NCBI GenBank assembly: GCA_900553255.1
Contig: USCI01000049.1
Span: forward strand, 1 to 18,659
Reading direction: 5' to 3'
DNA: 18,659 nucleotides
Source of the DNA: an uncultured Oscillospiraceae bacterium
GTDB taxonomy: Bacteria > Bacillota > Clostridia > Oscillospirales > Acutalibacteraceae
Shown here piece by piece: positions 7,421 through 15,452 of the stretch; the stretch's first letter is position 1, and every line of letters begins with the position of its first letter. The notes below the pieces were generated by a model. That model was not told where the DNA came from. It saw nothing but the letters and a program-made list of their open reading frames with translations, and ran no database searches. The position numbers and the translations under genes were made by a program.

Positions 7421-8599
7421 TCAGCCAACCATGCGAATGCGGATGCCGTCCACCGCCTCGTTTACCAGAGCATCAACATCGAGCGCCGTTTCCACCTCTT
7501 CGAGCTGCTCGAGCCGCGGACGGGTGCGTGGGTGCCGCGGGGTAAAGACGGTGCAGCAATCCTCATACGGCTGGATGGAAATATCAAAGGTGTCGATGCG
7601 GCGGGCGATCTCAATAATCTCGTCCTTGTCCATGCCGATCACCGGCCGGAATACCGGCAGCGCCGCCACCGCGTCGGTACAGGCGAGCGCGGGGATGGTC
7701 TGGCTGGCCACCTGGCCGACGCTTTCACCGGTGATCAGGGCGCCGCATTCCTCCCGCTGTGCGACCGCCGAGGCAATGCGCATCATAAACCGCCGCATCA
7801 CCAGCGTGAACAACTCTTCCGGGCAGTTTTTGCGGATTTCCTCCTGAATATGGGTGAACGGCACGATATGCAGCCGCATCCGGCCGGCATACAGCGCCAC
7901 CTGTTCGAGCAGCGAAACCACCTTTTCCTCCGCCCGCTCGCTGGTGTACGGCGGGGAGGCAAAATGCACCGGCGTCAGCTCGATGCCGCGCTTGGCCATC
8001 ATATAGCCGGCGACCGGCGAATCGATGCCGCCGGAAATCAGCAGCGCCGCCCGGCCGCCGGTGCCCACCGGCATGCCGCCTGCACCGGGCAGCTGCGCGG
8101 CATGTATGTACGCGCCGAAATCGCGGATTTCCACCATCACCGTCAGTTCCGGGTGATGGACGTCCACCGTCAGATGCGGGAACCGCTCGAGCAGGTATTC
8201 CCCCGTGCGCGCACAGATTTCCGGCGAACCCATCGGGAACGCCTTATCGCTGCGTTTGGCCTCCACCTTGAAGGTGCGGGCGGCCTGCAGCTGCGGACCG
8301 AGATAATCGGCCGCCGCCGCAAAAATCGCTTCCGGCTCCTTCTCCACCACCCGCGCTCGGGAAAACGCGGAGATCCCGAATACCCGGGATACCTGGCGGC
8401 ACGCCTCTTCAAAGTCACAGCCTTCCTCCATCGGCTCGATGACAATGGTAGACTGCGCCTTGCGCAGACGGAATTTGCCGGCACGGCTCAGCCGCCGCCG
8501 CAGGTTCTTCATCAGCACCGCCTCAAAGGTGCCGCGGTTGAGCCCCTTGAGGGTGAGCTCGCCGTTTTTAATCAGCAGGATTTCGCTTATGTTCTCCAT
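7421..8599 (-). CDS. thiI: tRNA sulfurtransferase ThiI (4-thiouridine synthesis)
   Basis: This 392-residue enzyme adenylates uridine 8 of tRNA and inserts sulfur to give 4-thiouridine; in many bacteria it also feeds thiamine synthesis. The N-terminal ferredoxin-like and THUMP domains span about 1-165, and the PP-loop ATP-binding motif SGGIDS is at 189-194. The YEDCCTVF motif near 345-352 holds a cysteine pair. There is no C-terminal rhodanese domain, as is usual in Firmicutes. The frame is open for another 151 codons upstream, but those codons are the reverse frame of the sortase repeat. The ATG at 8599 gives the canonical N-terminus and has an AAAGGAA about 11 bases before it. The cysteine desulfurase two genes upstream is the expected sulfur donor. 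Confidence 0.95.
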   Translation of the reverse strand: MENISEILLIKNGELTLKGLNRGTFEAVLMKNLRRRLSRAGKFRLRKAQSTIVIEPMEEGCDFEEACRQVSRVFGISAFSRARVVEKEPEAIFAAAADYLGPQLQAARTFKVEAKRSDKAFPMGSPEICARTGEYLLERFPHLTVDVHHPELTVMVEIRDFGAYIHAAQLPGAGGMPVGTGGRAALLISGGIDSPVAGYMMAKRGIELTPVHFASPPYTSERAEEKVVSLLEQVALYAGRMRLHIVPFTHIQEEIRKNCPEELFTLVMRRFMMRIASAVAQREECGALITGESVGQVASQTIPALACTDAVAALPVFRPVIGMDKDEIIEIARRIDTFDISIQPYEDCCTVFTPRHPRTRPRLEQLEEVETALDVDALVNEAVDGIRIRMVG

Positions 8600-8651
8600 C
8601 GTTGGTTTATTCCTTTCGCCGCAACGCCGGGCGCGTTTCATTGTTTTGGGA

Positions 8652-10340
8652 CTATGCTGCCGGCGGCTCGGTTTCTTCCGTTCCGCCGGATTCCGGTCCG
8701 GTTTCGCTGGTGTCGGTGGATTCCGTTGGATCGGTGGACTCCGTCGGATCGGTCGGATCAGTTGGATCAGTTGGATCAGTTGGGTCGGTCGGATCAGTCG
8801 GATCGGTCGGATCGGTCGGATCAGTTGGGTCGGTCGGATCGGTCGGATCAGTTGGATCGGTTGGGTCGGTCGGATCGGTTGGGTCGGTCGGATCGGTTGG
8901 ATCAGTCGGATCGGTCGGATCAGTGGGATCGGTCGGATCAGTCGGATCGGTTGGATTCGTGGGATCCGTGGGATCAGTCGGGTCAGTGGTGCCCGGATCG
9001 GTAGTACCCGGGTCGGTGGTGTTCGGGATTTCACCGGTTTCGTAATATTCATGCGGGGCTAGGTTCTGGTTGAGATACCAGGCCAGCGGCATGATTACGT
9101 CCTCATTGTCCACGATGGAACTGGTGTTCACCGAGGAGGATTCATCAGGACGCACCTTGCGCGCAATGACCGCAAGCCGGCCGTCATCAAAATGCACCTG
9201 GCTTTGTGCGGTGCAGGTGGACAGCACCAGCAACTCATCGTCGGCCTGTACGTCCACGGGATAGTCGTACAGCGAGCGGGCGCGGATCTCGTCGATATAG
9301 CTCAGGAAATCGTCATCGGAATAAAACGTGGTGCGCAGGTAGTTGAAGCGCGGCCCGTCATCGGGATCGTTGTTGACGACGATCACCGCAAACACCTTGT
9401 ATTCATAGGTGTCGAACAGTGTCTCCATGGTCAGCGTGGCCGCCTGCCGGGCGTAGTTGCGGTTAATGGTAAAACGGTTGAGACCGGAAAACATGGAACT
9501 GTCGTACATGTTGTGGCCGTAAATGATGGCCACCTTATTGGTGGATTCGGCGGTCTCGAAATCATTGCGCTCGTCAAAAAAGAGCGCACCGTGCTTGTTG
9601 TCGGTCTTGTGGAAGTCGTGATTGAGGTAATAGTCGTTGTCCCCGGAATACATGATGGGGTAGTCGATCCGGAGGAAATCGCTGTAGCTCGCCTTGTAGG
9701 TCAGCCAGCCGCGCAAATCCTGGTTCTGGGTATACAGATACTGCAGCGAGGGCTGGATACCGTCCTTATCGAGCAGATCCTTGAGCTCGTCCGGCACCGG
9801 GATCGGGTTGTCGGAATTGTGGATACTGCTCAGCTGGTCATATTCCGCCTGGGTGACATTCGGATTGATGACCAACTCGTTGACGATGTAGCCGAGCGAG
9901 CCGACGAGCACCACCAGCGCCAGCGTGAACACGCATTTACGCACAATTTCCAGCGCCGGATCCCCGCGGCGGGGAATGACGTTGCTGACCAGCCGCAGCA
10001 GTACTTCCTTGAGGGGGCGCTTCTGCACGGGTTCCTGCTGAACGGGCGCAGGGTTCTCCTCCTGTGCCGCGGCAGCCGGCTGTTCCGGGACGTCCGCGGC
10101 AGCGGGTGCCGTGCACTCTGGCGTGCCGGGGGTAGGCGGTGTCTCCTGCACAGGAGGTGTCCGCCGCGGTGCGGTGGATTCGCCGGGGCCGATCACCACC
10201 GGGCCGGCGGTGTCTCCCGGATGCGGGGCGGCGGCATTGCGGCGGCCGGAGCGGTATTCTTCTATAATCCGCAGGGCTTCCTGCTCGCTGTTGCCCGGCA
10301 GTCCGCCGGACGCGCTTTTTTTCTCGTCCCAGTTTGTCAT
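8652..10340 (-). CDS. class B-type sortase with Thr-Asp-Pro repeat stalk
   Basis: This 562-residue membrane protein is a sortase, a transpeptidase that attaches proteins to peptidoglycan or builds pili. A Pro/Ala-rich cytoplasmic N-terminus (1-134) is followed by a membrane helix (about 135-157) and a class B-like catalytic domain (about 165-400). The triad is intact: His276 in IYGHNM, Cys376 in LSTCT, and Arg388 in DDGRLAVIAR. After the domain comes an unusual C-terminal tail: about 27 near-perfect Thr-Asp-Pro triplets (about 452-532) and a Ser/Thr/Glu-rich end, with no sorting signal. The ATG at 10340 has AAAGGATG 10-12 bases upstream; a GTG seven codons earlier lacks such a site. Its extracellular domain and the DVI-x-P segment after it resemble the dead sortase in the cinA fusion, so the two are probably paralogues. 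Substrates are not identifiable here. Confidence 0.9.
   Translation of the reverse strand: MTNWDEKKSASGGLPGNSEQEALRIIEEYRSGRRNAAAPHPGDTAGPVVIGPGESTAPRRTPPVQETPPTPGTPECTAPAAADVPEQPAAAAQEENPAPVQQEPVQKRPLKEVLLRLVSNVIPRRGDPALEIVRKCVFTLALVVLVGSLGYIVNELVINPNVTQAEYDQLSSIHNSDNPIPVPDELKDLLDKDGIQPSLQYLYTQNQDLRGWLTYKASYSDFLRIDYPIMYSGDNDYYLNHDFHKTDNKHGALFFDERNDFETAESTNKVAIIYGHNMYDSSMFSGLNRFTINRNYARQAATLTMETLFDTYEYKVFAVIVVNNDPDDGPRFNYLRTTFYSDDDFLSYIDEIRARSLYDYPVDVQADDELLVLSTCTAQSQVHFDDGRLAVIARKVRPDESSSVNTSSIVDNEDVIMPLAWYLNQNLAPHEYYETGEIPNTTDPGTTDPGTTDPTDPTDPTNPTDPTDPTDPTDPTDPTDPTDPTDPTDPTDPTDPTDPTDPTDPTDPTDPTDPTDPTDPTDPTDPTDPTDPTESTDPTESTDTSETGPESGGTEETEPPAA
8745..9020 (-). repeat. 9-base tandem repeat encoding Thr-Asp-Pro
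   Basis: About 30 tandem 9-base units encode TDP or close variants (TTDPG, TNP, TES at the edges) in the sortase tail. The units differ mostly at third codon positions while the peptide stays nearly perfect, which points to selection on the protein. The long plus-strand Ser-Val-Gly frame across it is only the reverse reading of the repeat. Confidence 0.93.
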
Positions 10341-10400
10341 ACCTCTGATCCATCCTTTCACACAAAATGGGCGGTTTTGTCCCGGTCATCCCGAGGGACA

Positions 10401-10447
10401 GCCCTCCGTTTGGAGGGCGGGCGGTCTGCCGCAGGCAGCCTGTCCGC
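10401..10447. other. stem-loops between the desulfurase and sortase genes
   Basis: The 130-base gap holds a perfect 6-base stem with loop GTTT (10402-10417) and, beside it, CTGCC-GCA-GGCAG (10426-10438) flanked by GGCGG and CCGCC. No T run follows on the minus strand, so read-through into the sortase is likely. The hairpins may be processing or stabilising sites, or a small interspersed repeat. Confidence 0.5.
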
Positions 10448-10470
10448 CGTCCTGCAGCGTCTGCGTGCAC

Positions 10471-11607
10471 TTATCGCACGTGGGCAAGGGTGTTCCATGC
10501 CTCCTGTAATCCCGCCAGAAGGCGGTCGATATCCTCTTCGGTATTGTCGCGGCAGAAGCTGATCCGCAGGGCGGAGTCGATTTCCCGCGCCGGCAGGCCG
10601 AGCGCGGTCAGCACCGGGCTTTTCGCGCCCTTCGCGCAGGCCGAGCCGCTCGACACCATCACGCCGCGCTCCGACAGAAAATGCAGCATCGTTTCGCTGC
10701 GCAGGCCCGGCACCGACAGGTTCACAATATACGGCACCGCGTTGGCCGGCCGGTGGAGGATGACCTCATCCCGGCCCGCCAGGCCGTCGAGCAGCCGGCG
10801 GAGCAGCCGGTGGAAATGCGCGTCCTGCTCCCGCAGGTCCGGCAGTGCCTGTATGGCGGCTCCGAATGCGGCGATGAGCGGCATGGCCTCGGTGCCGGCG
10901 CGGCGCTTTTTCTCCTGCTCGCCGCCGAGCGCACGCGGCAGCAGCCGGATGCCTTTTTTGATGTACAGTGCACCGCAGCCCTTGGGGGCGTGCAGCTTAT
11001 GTCCGCTGACGGTCAGCAGGTCGACGTCCAGGCTTTCCACCCGAATCGGCAGCTTGCCGGCCGCCTGCACGGCGTCACAGTGAATCAGCGCATGCGGCGC
11101 AGCGCGGCGCACCGCGGGGATGATTTCCTCCAGGGGAAAGCGGGCGCCGGTCTCGTTGTTGACCAGCATCACGCTCACCAGCACCGTATCCTCCCGGCAG
11201 GCTGCGGCGACCTGCGCGGCGGTTATGCCGCCATCCGCACCGGGCACCAGCCGTTCGCAGGCAAAGCCCTGCCGCTCCAGCTCGCCGAAGGCAGCCGCGA
11301 CCGAGGCGTGTTCCACCGCGGTGGTGACCGTGTGCCGTCCGGTGCGCTGCCGGGCGAGCGCGCCGCCGAGAATCGCCAGGTTATTCGCTTCGGTACCGCC
11401 GGAGGTAAAAAGGATGGTGTCCGGTCTCGCGCCGAGAAGCGAAGCCACCTGCCGGCGGGCCTCCTCCAGCTCCCGTTCGGCGGCAAAGCCGACGGCATGC
11501 AGCGAAGAGGGATTGCCAAAGCACTCCCGCATCATATAGATGGCTTGATCGACCGCCTGCGGGCAGACCGCTGTGGTCGCGCTGTTGTCGAGATAGGCCA
11601 GCTTCAA
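10471..11607 (-). CDS. cysteine desulfurase (NifS/IscS-like, ThiI partner)
   Basis: This 378-residue pyridoxal-phosphate enzyme takes sulfur from cysteine as a protein persulfide and gives alanine. The PLP lysine lies in SGHKLHAPKG (Lys204), the cofactor-stacking histidine in VEHAS (His100), and the active cysteine in SSGSACAK (Cys324). The conserved start AYLDNSATT sits at the N-terminus only if translation begins at TTG 11607, which has GGGGAGG 8 bases upstream; the frame extends to 11712 but crosses the promoter. As first gene of an operon with thiI it most likely supplies sulfur for tRNA 4-thiouridine, like B. subtilis NifZ. A general iron-sulfur cluster role is possible, but no scaffold gene is nearby. 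Confidence 0.94.
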   Translation of the reverse strand: MKLAYLDNSATTAVCPQAVDQAIYMMRECFGNPSSLHAVGFAAERELEEARRQVASLLGARPDTILFTSGGTEANNLAILGGALARQRTGRHTVTTAVEHASVAAAFGELERQGFACERLVPGADGGITAAQVAAACREDTVLVSVMLVNNETGARFPLEEIIPAVRRAAPHALIHCDAVQAAGKLPIRVESLDVDLLTVSGHKLHAPKGCGALYIKKGIRLLPRALGGEQEKKRRAGTEAMPLIAAFGAAIQALPDLREQDAHFHRLLRRLLDGLAGRDEVILHRPANAVPYIVNLSVPGLRSETMLHFLSERGVMVSSGSACAKGAKSPVLTALGLPAREIDSALRISFCRDNTEEDIDRLLAGLQEAWNTLAHVR

Positions 11608-11658
11608 ATGGGGTGCCTCCCCTTTCCAAAGGCTGATGATACAGATCTTCAGCTTTAC

Positions 11659-11687
11659 ATTATACCGTATATTTCCCGCCGTTACAA
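11659..11687 (-). promoter_or_regulatory. sigma-A promoter of the desulfurase-sortase-thiI-cinA operon
   Basis: Read on the minus strand, TTGTAA (11687-11682) and a perfect TATAAT (11664-11659) are 17 bases apart and lie about 50 bases before the desulfurase TTG start. It is the only good promoter found for the four-gene operon. Confidence 0.82.
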
Positions 11688-11827
11688 CCGCCTGAATGGG
11701 GTAGTTTTGCAAAAGAAGCCGATTTTTCCGCCCAGTTCTGCCAAATTATCCGCTTTTCGGGAAAAACTCCCGCCCTTTCCGGAGGCCGATAACAAAATTG
11801 TAATGTTTTGGCCGGTTCGTTGCAATT

Positions 11828-11849
11828 CTGTAATCAAGCTGTAACCAAA
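11828..11849 (+). promoter_or_regulatory. 11-base direct repeat, candidate operator
   Basis: CTGTAATCAAG and CTGTAACCAAA lie head to tail with an 11-base period, so they face the same side of the helix. The layout resembles response-regulator boxes such as PhoB/PhoP sites. They sit 30 bases upstream of a TACAAT at 11879-11884 whose -35 region is poor, as expected for an activated promoter. Another TGTAAT lies at about 11800. Confidence 0.4.
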
Positions 11850-11878
11850 ACAGGGTGGTTTCCTGTGCGGACAAGCGG

Positions 11879-11884
11879 TACAAT
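11879..11884 (+). promoter_or_regulatory. possible -10 element for the small secreted protein gene
   Basis: TACAAT at 11879-11884 lies 50 bases before the ATG at 11935. No good -35 is seen at 16-18 bases (TGGTTT is the nearest), so an activator may be needed. Confidence 0.35.
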
Positions 11885-11934
11885 GGGGACACAGAGAGAA
11901 AAAGAGCTCTCACAGGAAAGGATGTGACCGTTCA

Positions 11935-12309
11935 ATGAAAAAGAGGATGCTGATGATGCTGGCCGGTTTGTTCCTGTTTGCCGGAATGGCGGCGGTCACC
12001 GCCTCCGCGGAAGAAAACGGCTACTGGACCCAGAAGCCCGACGAATCCGGGAACCTCGTGTGGATCTTCACATATACTGAGCCTGTGGAAATCGAAATCC
12101 TGCCGGATGCGGACAGTGGCTGCCTTCTGCGGGAGGACGCCGTGCCGGTCAGCGGCACAGCGACGGCCGGAACCCACCTCGCCGCCCCTGCGGCAGTCGA
12201 ACCGGCTGCCCAGCCGGCAGCGGCCCCCGGGAATTCCACGACTTCGCTGATTACCTTCGGGGTGCTGTTCCTGGCGGTGACCGGCTTCGCGCTGTACAAG
12301 GCCATTTAA
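11935..12309 (+). CDS. small secreted or anchored protein of unknown function
   Basis: This 124-residue protein is not recognised. It has a clear signal peptide (MKKR start, hydrophobic core, presumed cleavage after ASA at residue 25), a short acidic/aromatic outer part (about 26-70), an Ala/Pro-rich linker (about 70-98) and a C-terminal hydrophobic helix (about 103-121) ending in a lone lysine. That makes it a small membrane-tethered surface protein. The C-terminal helix and short tail recall a sortase signal, but there is no LPxTG or clear NPxTx motif, only PGNSTTS before the helix. A strong site, AGGAAAGGATGTGA, precedes the ATG. It is followed by a micro-ORF and divergent from a sortase operon. 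Confidence 0.8.
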   Translation: MKKRMLMMLAGLFLFAGMAAVTASAEENGYWTQKPDESGNLVWIFTYTEPVEIEILPDADSGCLLREDAVPVSGTATAGTHLAAPAAVEPAAQPAAAPGNSTTSLITFGVLFLAVTGFALYKAI

Positions 12310-12354
12310 CCCCGCCATTCATTTTTGAACATAGTGGAAAGGATGAAAACGGTT

Positions 12355-12477
12355 ATGAAACCTCTGTCGTTTATTCTGCTGATCGCTTCGGCATGCGGTG
12401 CCCTGTGGCTTGTGCTGCGCAGCGGCGCGGTGCATTTCCGCCGGCATCCGATGAAGGAGGATTTCCTTCAGAAATAA
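12355..12477 (+). CDS. 40-residue membrane micro-protein
   Basis: This short frame reads MKPLSFILLIASACG and continues to LRSGAVHFRRHPMKEDFLQK. It holds one hydrophobic segment (about residues 4-22) followed by a basic, then mixed-charge tail, as in single-pass small membrane proteins. GGAAAGGATG lies 9-12 bases before this ATG, the same spacing as in the gene before it and in the sortase gene. An ATG at 12343 would add four residues but sits against the binding site. It starts 46 bases after the small secreted protein and is closed by a terminator, so the two probably form a transcript. Function unknown. Confidence 0.55.
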   Translation: MKPLSFILLIASACGALWLVLRSGAVHFRRHPMKEDFLQK

Positions 12478-12533
12478 CCTGTTAAAGCCCATAGGATCGC
12501 GGCCCGCGGCCAAACGCGGTTCGTGTCTCTCCT

Positions 12534-12574
12534 ATCACGGCGGCATGTCAGCCCACATGCCGCCGTGATTTTTT
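12534..12574 (+). terminator. intrinsic terminator after the micro-ORF
   Basis: A perfect 15-base stem (12534-12548 with 12555-12569), 6-base loop and a T run make a strong terminator 56 bases after the micro-ORF stop. Confidence 0.92.
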
Positions 12575-12716
12575 CTGCTTTTTCCGCATAAAAATGGAAA
12601 CAGGCAGCCCCACGCTGTCCGGATTTTTGCGCCGGCGGATAATCCGTGCGCCGGGCGGCAAAAATAACGGCAGACCGCGGCGGCGCTGTCCGCCGCAGAA
12701 AGGGCGGAGAATTCCT

Positions 12717-14075
12717 ATGAAAACAGCAAAAAAACGGCTGAGCCGGCGGGGCTGGGTCCGGATTATCAGCTATACGGCGGCGCTGGTGGTGGCGCTGTCG
12801 GCATCTACGGCGGTCGGCTACACCCTGGCCTATCGCAACCGTACCGCCATCGAATACGGCTATCAGCGGGCGCTCGGCGAGCTGACCGAATATATCGGCA
12901 ACATCGACATTACCCTCGAAAAGGGGCAGTACGCGACTTCGCCGAATCAGCTCGAGGGGCTGGCCGCGAAGCTGCGGCAGGATGCGGAGCTGGCCAAAAT
13001 GGCGCTCGCCCAGCTGCCCGGCGGCGGAAACGAGCTGTCAGGCACCTACAAATTTCTCTCGCAGGTGGGCAGCTTCTGCACCGCGCTGGCCGACCGGGTC
13101 GCGGAGGGCGGCACCATCACCGATGAGGAAATCGCGGCGCTCGAGCAGCTTTCGGGATATGCCTCCGAGCTGGCGGGAGCGCTCGCTCAGATGGAAAGCG
13201 ATCTCGAGGGCGGCCAGATGGTGTTCGGCGAGGTCGCCGAGGTGACCAACCTCTATGATGACGGGGCCGATGCCCTGCCGGAAATTTCCTCCGGCTTCCG
13301 CGGCATGGAGGAGGGGTTTGAGGATTATCCCACCCTGATTTATGACGGGCCGTTTTCGGACCACCTGCTTGAGCAGGAGCCCAAGCTGCTTGCCGGCATG
13401 GAGGAGGTCGGCGCCGAACGGGCGCTCGATGCCGCGGTGCAGCTGACCGGGCTGAGTACCCTTAAGGCGGACGGCGAGTCGGCCGGACGTCTGCCCTGCT
13501 ACGTCTTTTCGGACGGCACCGCCCGCGTCACCGTAACCAAACAGGGCGGCATCGTTTCCTCCTATACCGACTATCGCACCATCGAGGAGGCGGCGCTGAG
13601 TACCGAGCAGGCGCTGCAGCGGGGGAAAGAGGCGCTCGCCGCCTTCGGCTATGAAGGGTTTGCCTACACTTATTTTGCCCTGAACAACGGCGTCATGACC
13701 ATCAATTTTGCCTGCCAGGAGGACGGGGTGGTCTATTATCCCGACCTTATCAAGCTCGGCGTGGCGATGGATAACGGGGATGTGGTGCTGTTTGAGGCGA
13801 CCGGCTATATTGTCAACCACACCGTCCGCACCCTGCCCGCCCCGCAGTTCTCCGCCGCTGATGCACAGGCGAAGCTGAGCAAAAACCTCACCCCCCGCGG
13901 GGAGGGGCGCCTGGCGCTGATCCCGGCGGAAAACACCCGCGAGGTGCTTTGTTATGAATTCGCCTGTACCGGCAAAAAAGAGGAAACGGTGCTGGTGTAT
14001 GTCAACGTGGAGACCGGTTTGGAGGAACAGATCCTGATCCTGCTCGAGGACGAGACCGGTACGCTGGCGTTTTAA
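12717..14075 (+). CDS. ypeB: spore germination protein YpeB
   Basis: This 452-residue protein matches YpeB, which in Bacillus stabilises the cortex-lytic enzyme SleB in the spore inner membrane; B. subtilis YpeB is about 450 residues. An N-terminal signal anchor (about 15-37) is followed by a long helical region starting with the YQRALGELTEYIGNID motif. Residues about 250-450 are the repeated PepSY/YPEB part, with VTKQGG.VSSYTDYR, VVYYPDLIKLGVAMDNGDVVLFEA, and a C-terminal VYVNVETGLEEQILIL. The frame is open from 12594, but ATG 12717 has GGCGGAG 7 bases upstream and places the basic residues and helix correctly. sleB, usually the gene before ypeB, is absent from this window. No clear forespore promoter was recognised upstream. 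Confidence 0.9.
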   Translation: MKTAKKRLSRRGWVRIISYTAALVVALSASTAVGYTLAYRNRTAIEYGYQRALGELTEYIGNIDITLEKGQYATSPNQLEGLAAKLRQDAELAKMALAQLPGGGNELSGTYKFLSQVGSFCTALADRVAEGGTITDEEIAALEQLSGYASELAGALAQMESDLEGGQMVFGEVAEVTNLYDDGADALPEISSGFRGMEEGFEDYPTLIYDGPFSDHLLEQEPKLLAGMEEVGAERALDAAVQLTGLSTLKADGESAGRLPCYVFSDGTARVTVTKQGGIVSSYTDYRTIEEAALSTEQALQRGKEALAAFGYEGFAYTYFALNNGVMTINFACQEDGVVYYPDLIKLGVAMDNGDVVLFEATGYIVNHTVRTLPAPQFSAADAQAKLSKNLTPRGEGRLALIPAENTREVLCYEFACTGKKEETVLVYVNVETGLEEQILILLEDETGTLAF

Positions 14076-14076
14076 T

Positions 14077-14114
14077 GCACAGGGGTATCCCGGCGCAACG
14101 GGATGCCCCTGTGC
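14077..14114. other. strong stem-loop after ypeB without a T run
   Basis: A 16-base stem (14077-14092 with 14099-14114, one G-U pair) with loop GCGCAA begins one base after the ypeB stop. No T run follows, so it is either a weak terminator or a 3' stabilising structure. Confidence 0.7.
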
Positions 14115-14178
14115 CGCATAGGACGGGAAGAGCGGTGGAACAAGGGGACTGCCATACGGGAAATCCCCCTTTTTTCGC

Positions 14179-14207
14179 TTGCCGATCTTCGGCCGGCATG
14201 GTATACT
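14179..14207 (+). promoter_or_regulatory. promoter of the transglutaminase-like lipoprotein
   Basis: TTGCCG (14179-14184) and TATACT (14202-14207) are 17 bases apart, 34 bases before the GTG start. The pattern is sigma-A-like. Confidence 0.65.
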
Positions 14208-14240
14208 GGAAAAAATATTCCGCGTAAGGGGGAAGATGTC

Positions 14241-15452
14241 GTGTCTATAGGCGGCAGAATCCGTTTGGGCCTGTCGGCACTGCTGCTTGCGGCAGTGCTG
14301 ACGCTGTCCGGCTGCTTTTCGGTGCTCATGCCCTTTGGCACCCCCTCCTCTGCGGACGGCGGTGCGCAATCCTCGCAGGCGGCAGCCAGGGCGGTCGCCC
14401 CGCCGGAGGATGCACCGACGGTCGAAGGGCTGACGCCGCTTGCCCGCGACGACTACGGCGGCATTGCGTATCTGTGCAGCCGGCCCGGCGCAGAACGTCT
14501 GGTCGACGCCTATTACCGTCTGGCCGCCGGCGTGGAAAAGTGCGAAGACAACATCCGGCTGTACGACGGGGAAAACTCGATTACCGTGGACGAGCTGCCG
14601 ATGGTGTACGCCTGCTACCGCAGCGATTTCCCGCAGCATTTCTGGCTCGACGGGTACAGCTATTATCACGAAGGGGATGTGGTCAGCGATGTCCAGCCCT
14701 GCTACCTGCTGCAGTATGGCGAAACGCTGGTCAACGGGCGGCAGGCTATGGAGGATGCCGCGGTGCAGCTGCTGGCCGGCGTGGGGGATTCCCTGAGCGA
14801 ATACGAGCGGGTGCTGCGGATCCATGATGCGCTGTGCGGCTGGATGACCTACGGCGACGAGGCCGCCGGCGGGACGTATATCCACACCGCTTACGGTGCG
14901 CTGTTCAACCGGATTGCGGTTTGCGACGGCTATGCGCGGGCGTTTCAGTATCTGCTGCACAAGGCCGGTATCCGCACGATGATGGTGTATGGGGAAAGTG
15001 AAAACCCCGATACCGGCGAGAACGAGGGCCACGCCTGGACCATTGTGTATATCGACGGGGAGCCGTATCATTTTGATGTCACCTGGGATGATCAGGATTA
15101 CCTGAGCTATGCGTATTTCGGCCTTACCACGGCCCAGGTGGAAGAGGATCATATCATTACCGGCAACGATTACGACATACCGGTGTGCATGGCCACGCAG
15201 GCCAACTATTTTGTGCGCAGCGGCGGCTTGCTGGCCGGCTGCGATCTGTCCGCGGTGGCGGAGCTGCTCAGGCAGGGCGGCGGCACGGCGCGCATTTATC
15301 TCGCTCAGGGGGACGTGGACGCTTTCCTGGACTGGTTCATCGCTGATGAGACCGGCCGCCAGCTGGCCGAAGAACTGGGAATTTACGGCCAGTTTACCAT
15401 ATCCTACAGTTTCATTGGCCGGGAGGCACTGCTGTCCCTGGCCGAATCGTAG
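14241..15452 (+). CDS. transglutaminase-like lipoprotein
   Basis: This 403-residue protein is exported and lipidated: a short basic start, a hydrophobic core, and the lipobox LTLSGC with Cys25. A Ser/Ala/Pro-rich spacer (26-60) leads to a core with a transglutaminase-like fold. The presumed Cys-His-Asp triad is Cys228 in AVCDGYARAFQYLL, His264 in GHAWTIVYIDGEPYHFDVTWDD, and Asp279. Such domains in Clostridia are thought to be cysteine proteases or crosslinking enzymes at the cell surface; no substrate can be named. The frame is open from 14103, but the GTG at 14241 follows AAGGGGGAAG and places the signal at the N-terminus. It follows ypeB in the same direction with its own promoter. Confidence 0.88.
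   Translation: MSIGGRIRLGLSALLLAAVLTLSGCFSVLMPFGTPSSADGGAQSSQAAARAVAPPEDAPTVEGLTPLARDDYGGIAYLCSRPGAERLVDAYYRLAAGVEKCEDNIRLYDGENSITVDELPMVYACYRSDFPQHFWLDGYSYYHEGDVVSDVQPCYLLQYGETLVNGRQAMEDAAVQLLAGVGDSLSEYERVLRIHDALCGWMTYGDEAAGGTYIHTAYGALFNRIAVCDGYARAFQYLLHKAGIRTMMVYGESENPDTGENEGHAWTIVYIDGEPYHFDVTWDDQDYLSYAYFGLTTAQVEEDHIITGNDYDIPVCMATQANYFVRSGGLLAGCDLSAVAELLRQGGGTARIYLAQGDVDAFLDWFIADETGRQLAEELGIYGQFTISYSFIGREALLSLAES

Larger units (their letters stand above)
11608..11934. other. divergent intergenic region
   Basis: This 327-base stretch separates the minus-strand operon from the plus-strand small-protein cluster. It holds the operon promoter, a pair of 11-base direct repeats (11828-11849) and a weak plus-strand -10. 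No convincing gene was seen in it. Confidence 0.7.

Noticed and set aside
8745..9020. CRISPR array
   Set aside because: The 9-base units are contiguous with no spacers and keep a coding frame.
8602..9045. Plus-strand frame with a long Ser-Val-Gly repeat
   Set aside because: It is the reverse reading of the Thr-Asp-Pro repeat in the sortase tail and has no ribosome binding site or known domain.
8600..9052. N-terminal extension of thiI rich in Arg/Pro/Ile
   Set aside because: It only reads the sortase repeat in another frame; ThiI homology starts at the ATG at 8599 with its own binding site.
11608..11712. 35-residue N-terminal extension of the cysteine desulfurase
   Set aside because: It crosses the promoter, has no family similarity, and the TTG at 11607 has an excellent GGGGAGG.
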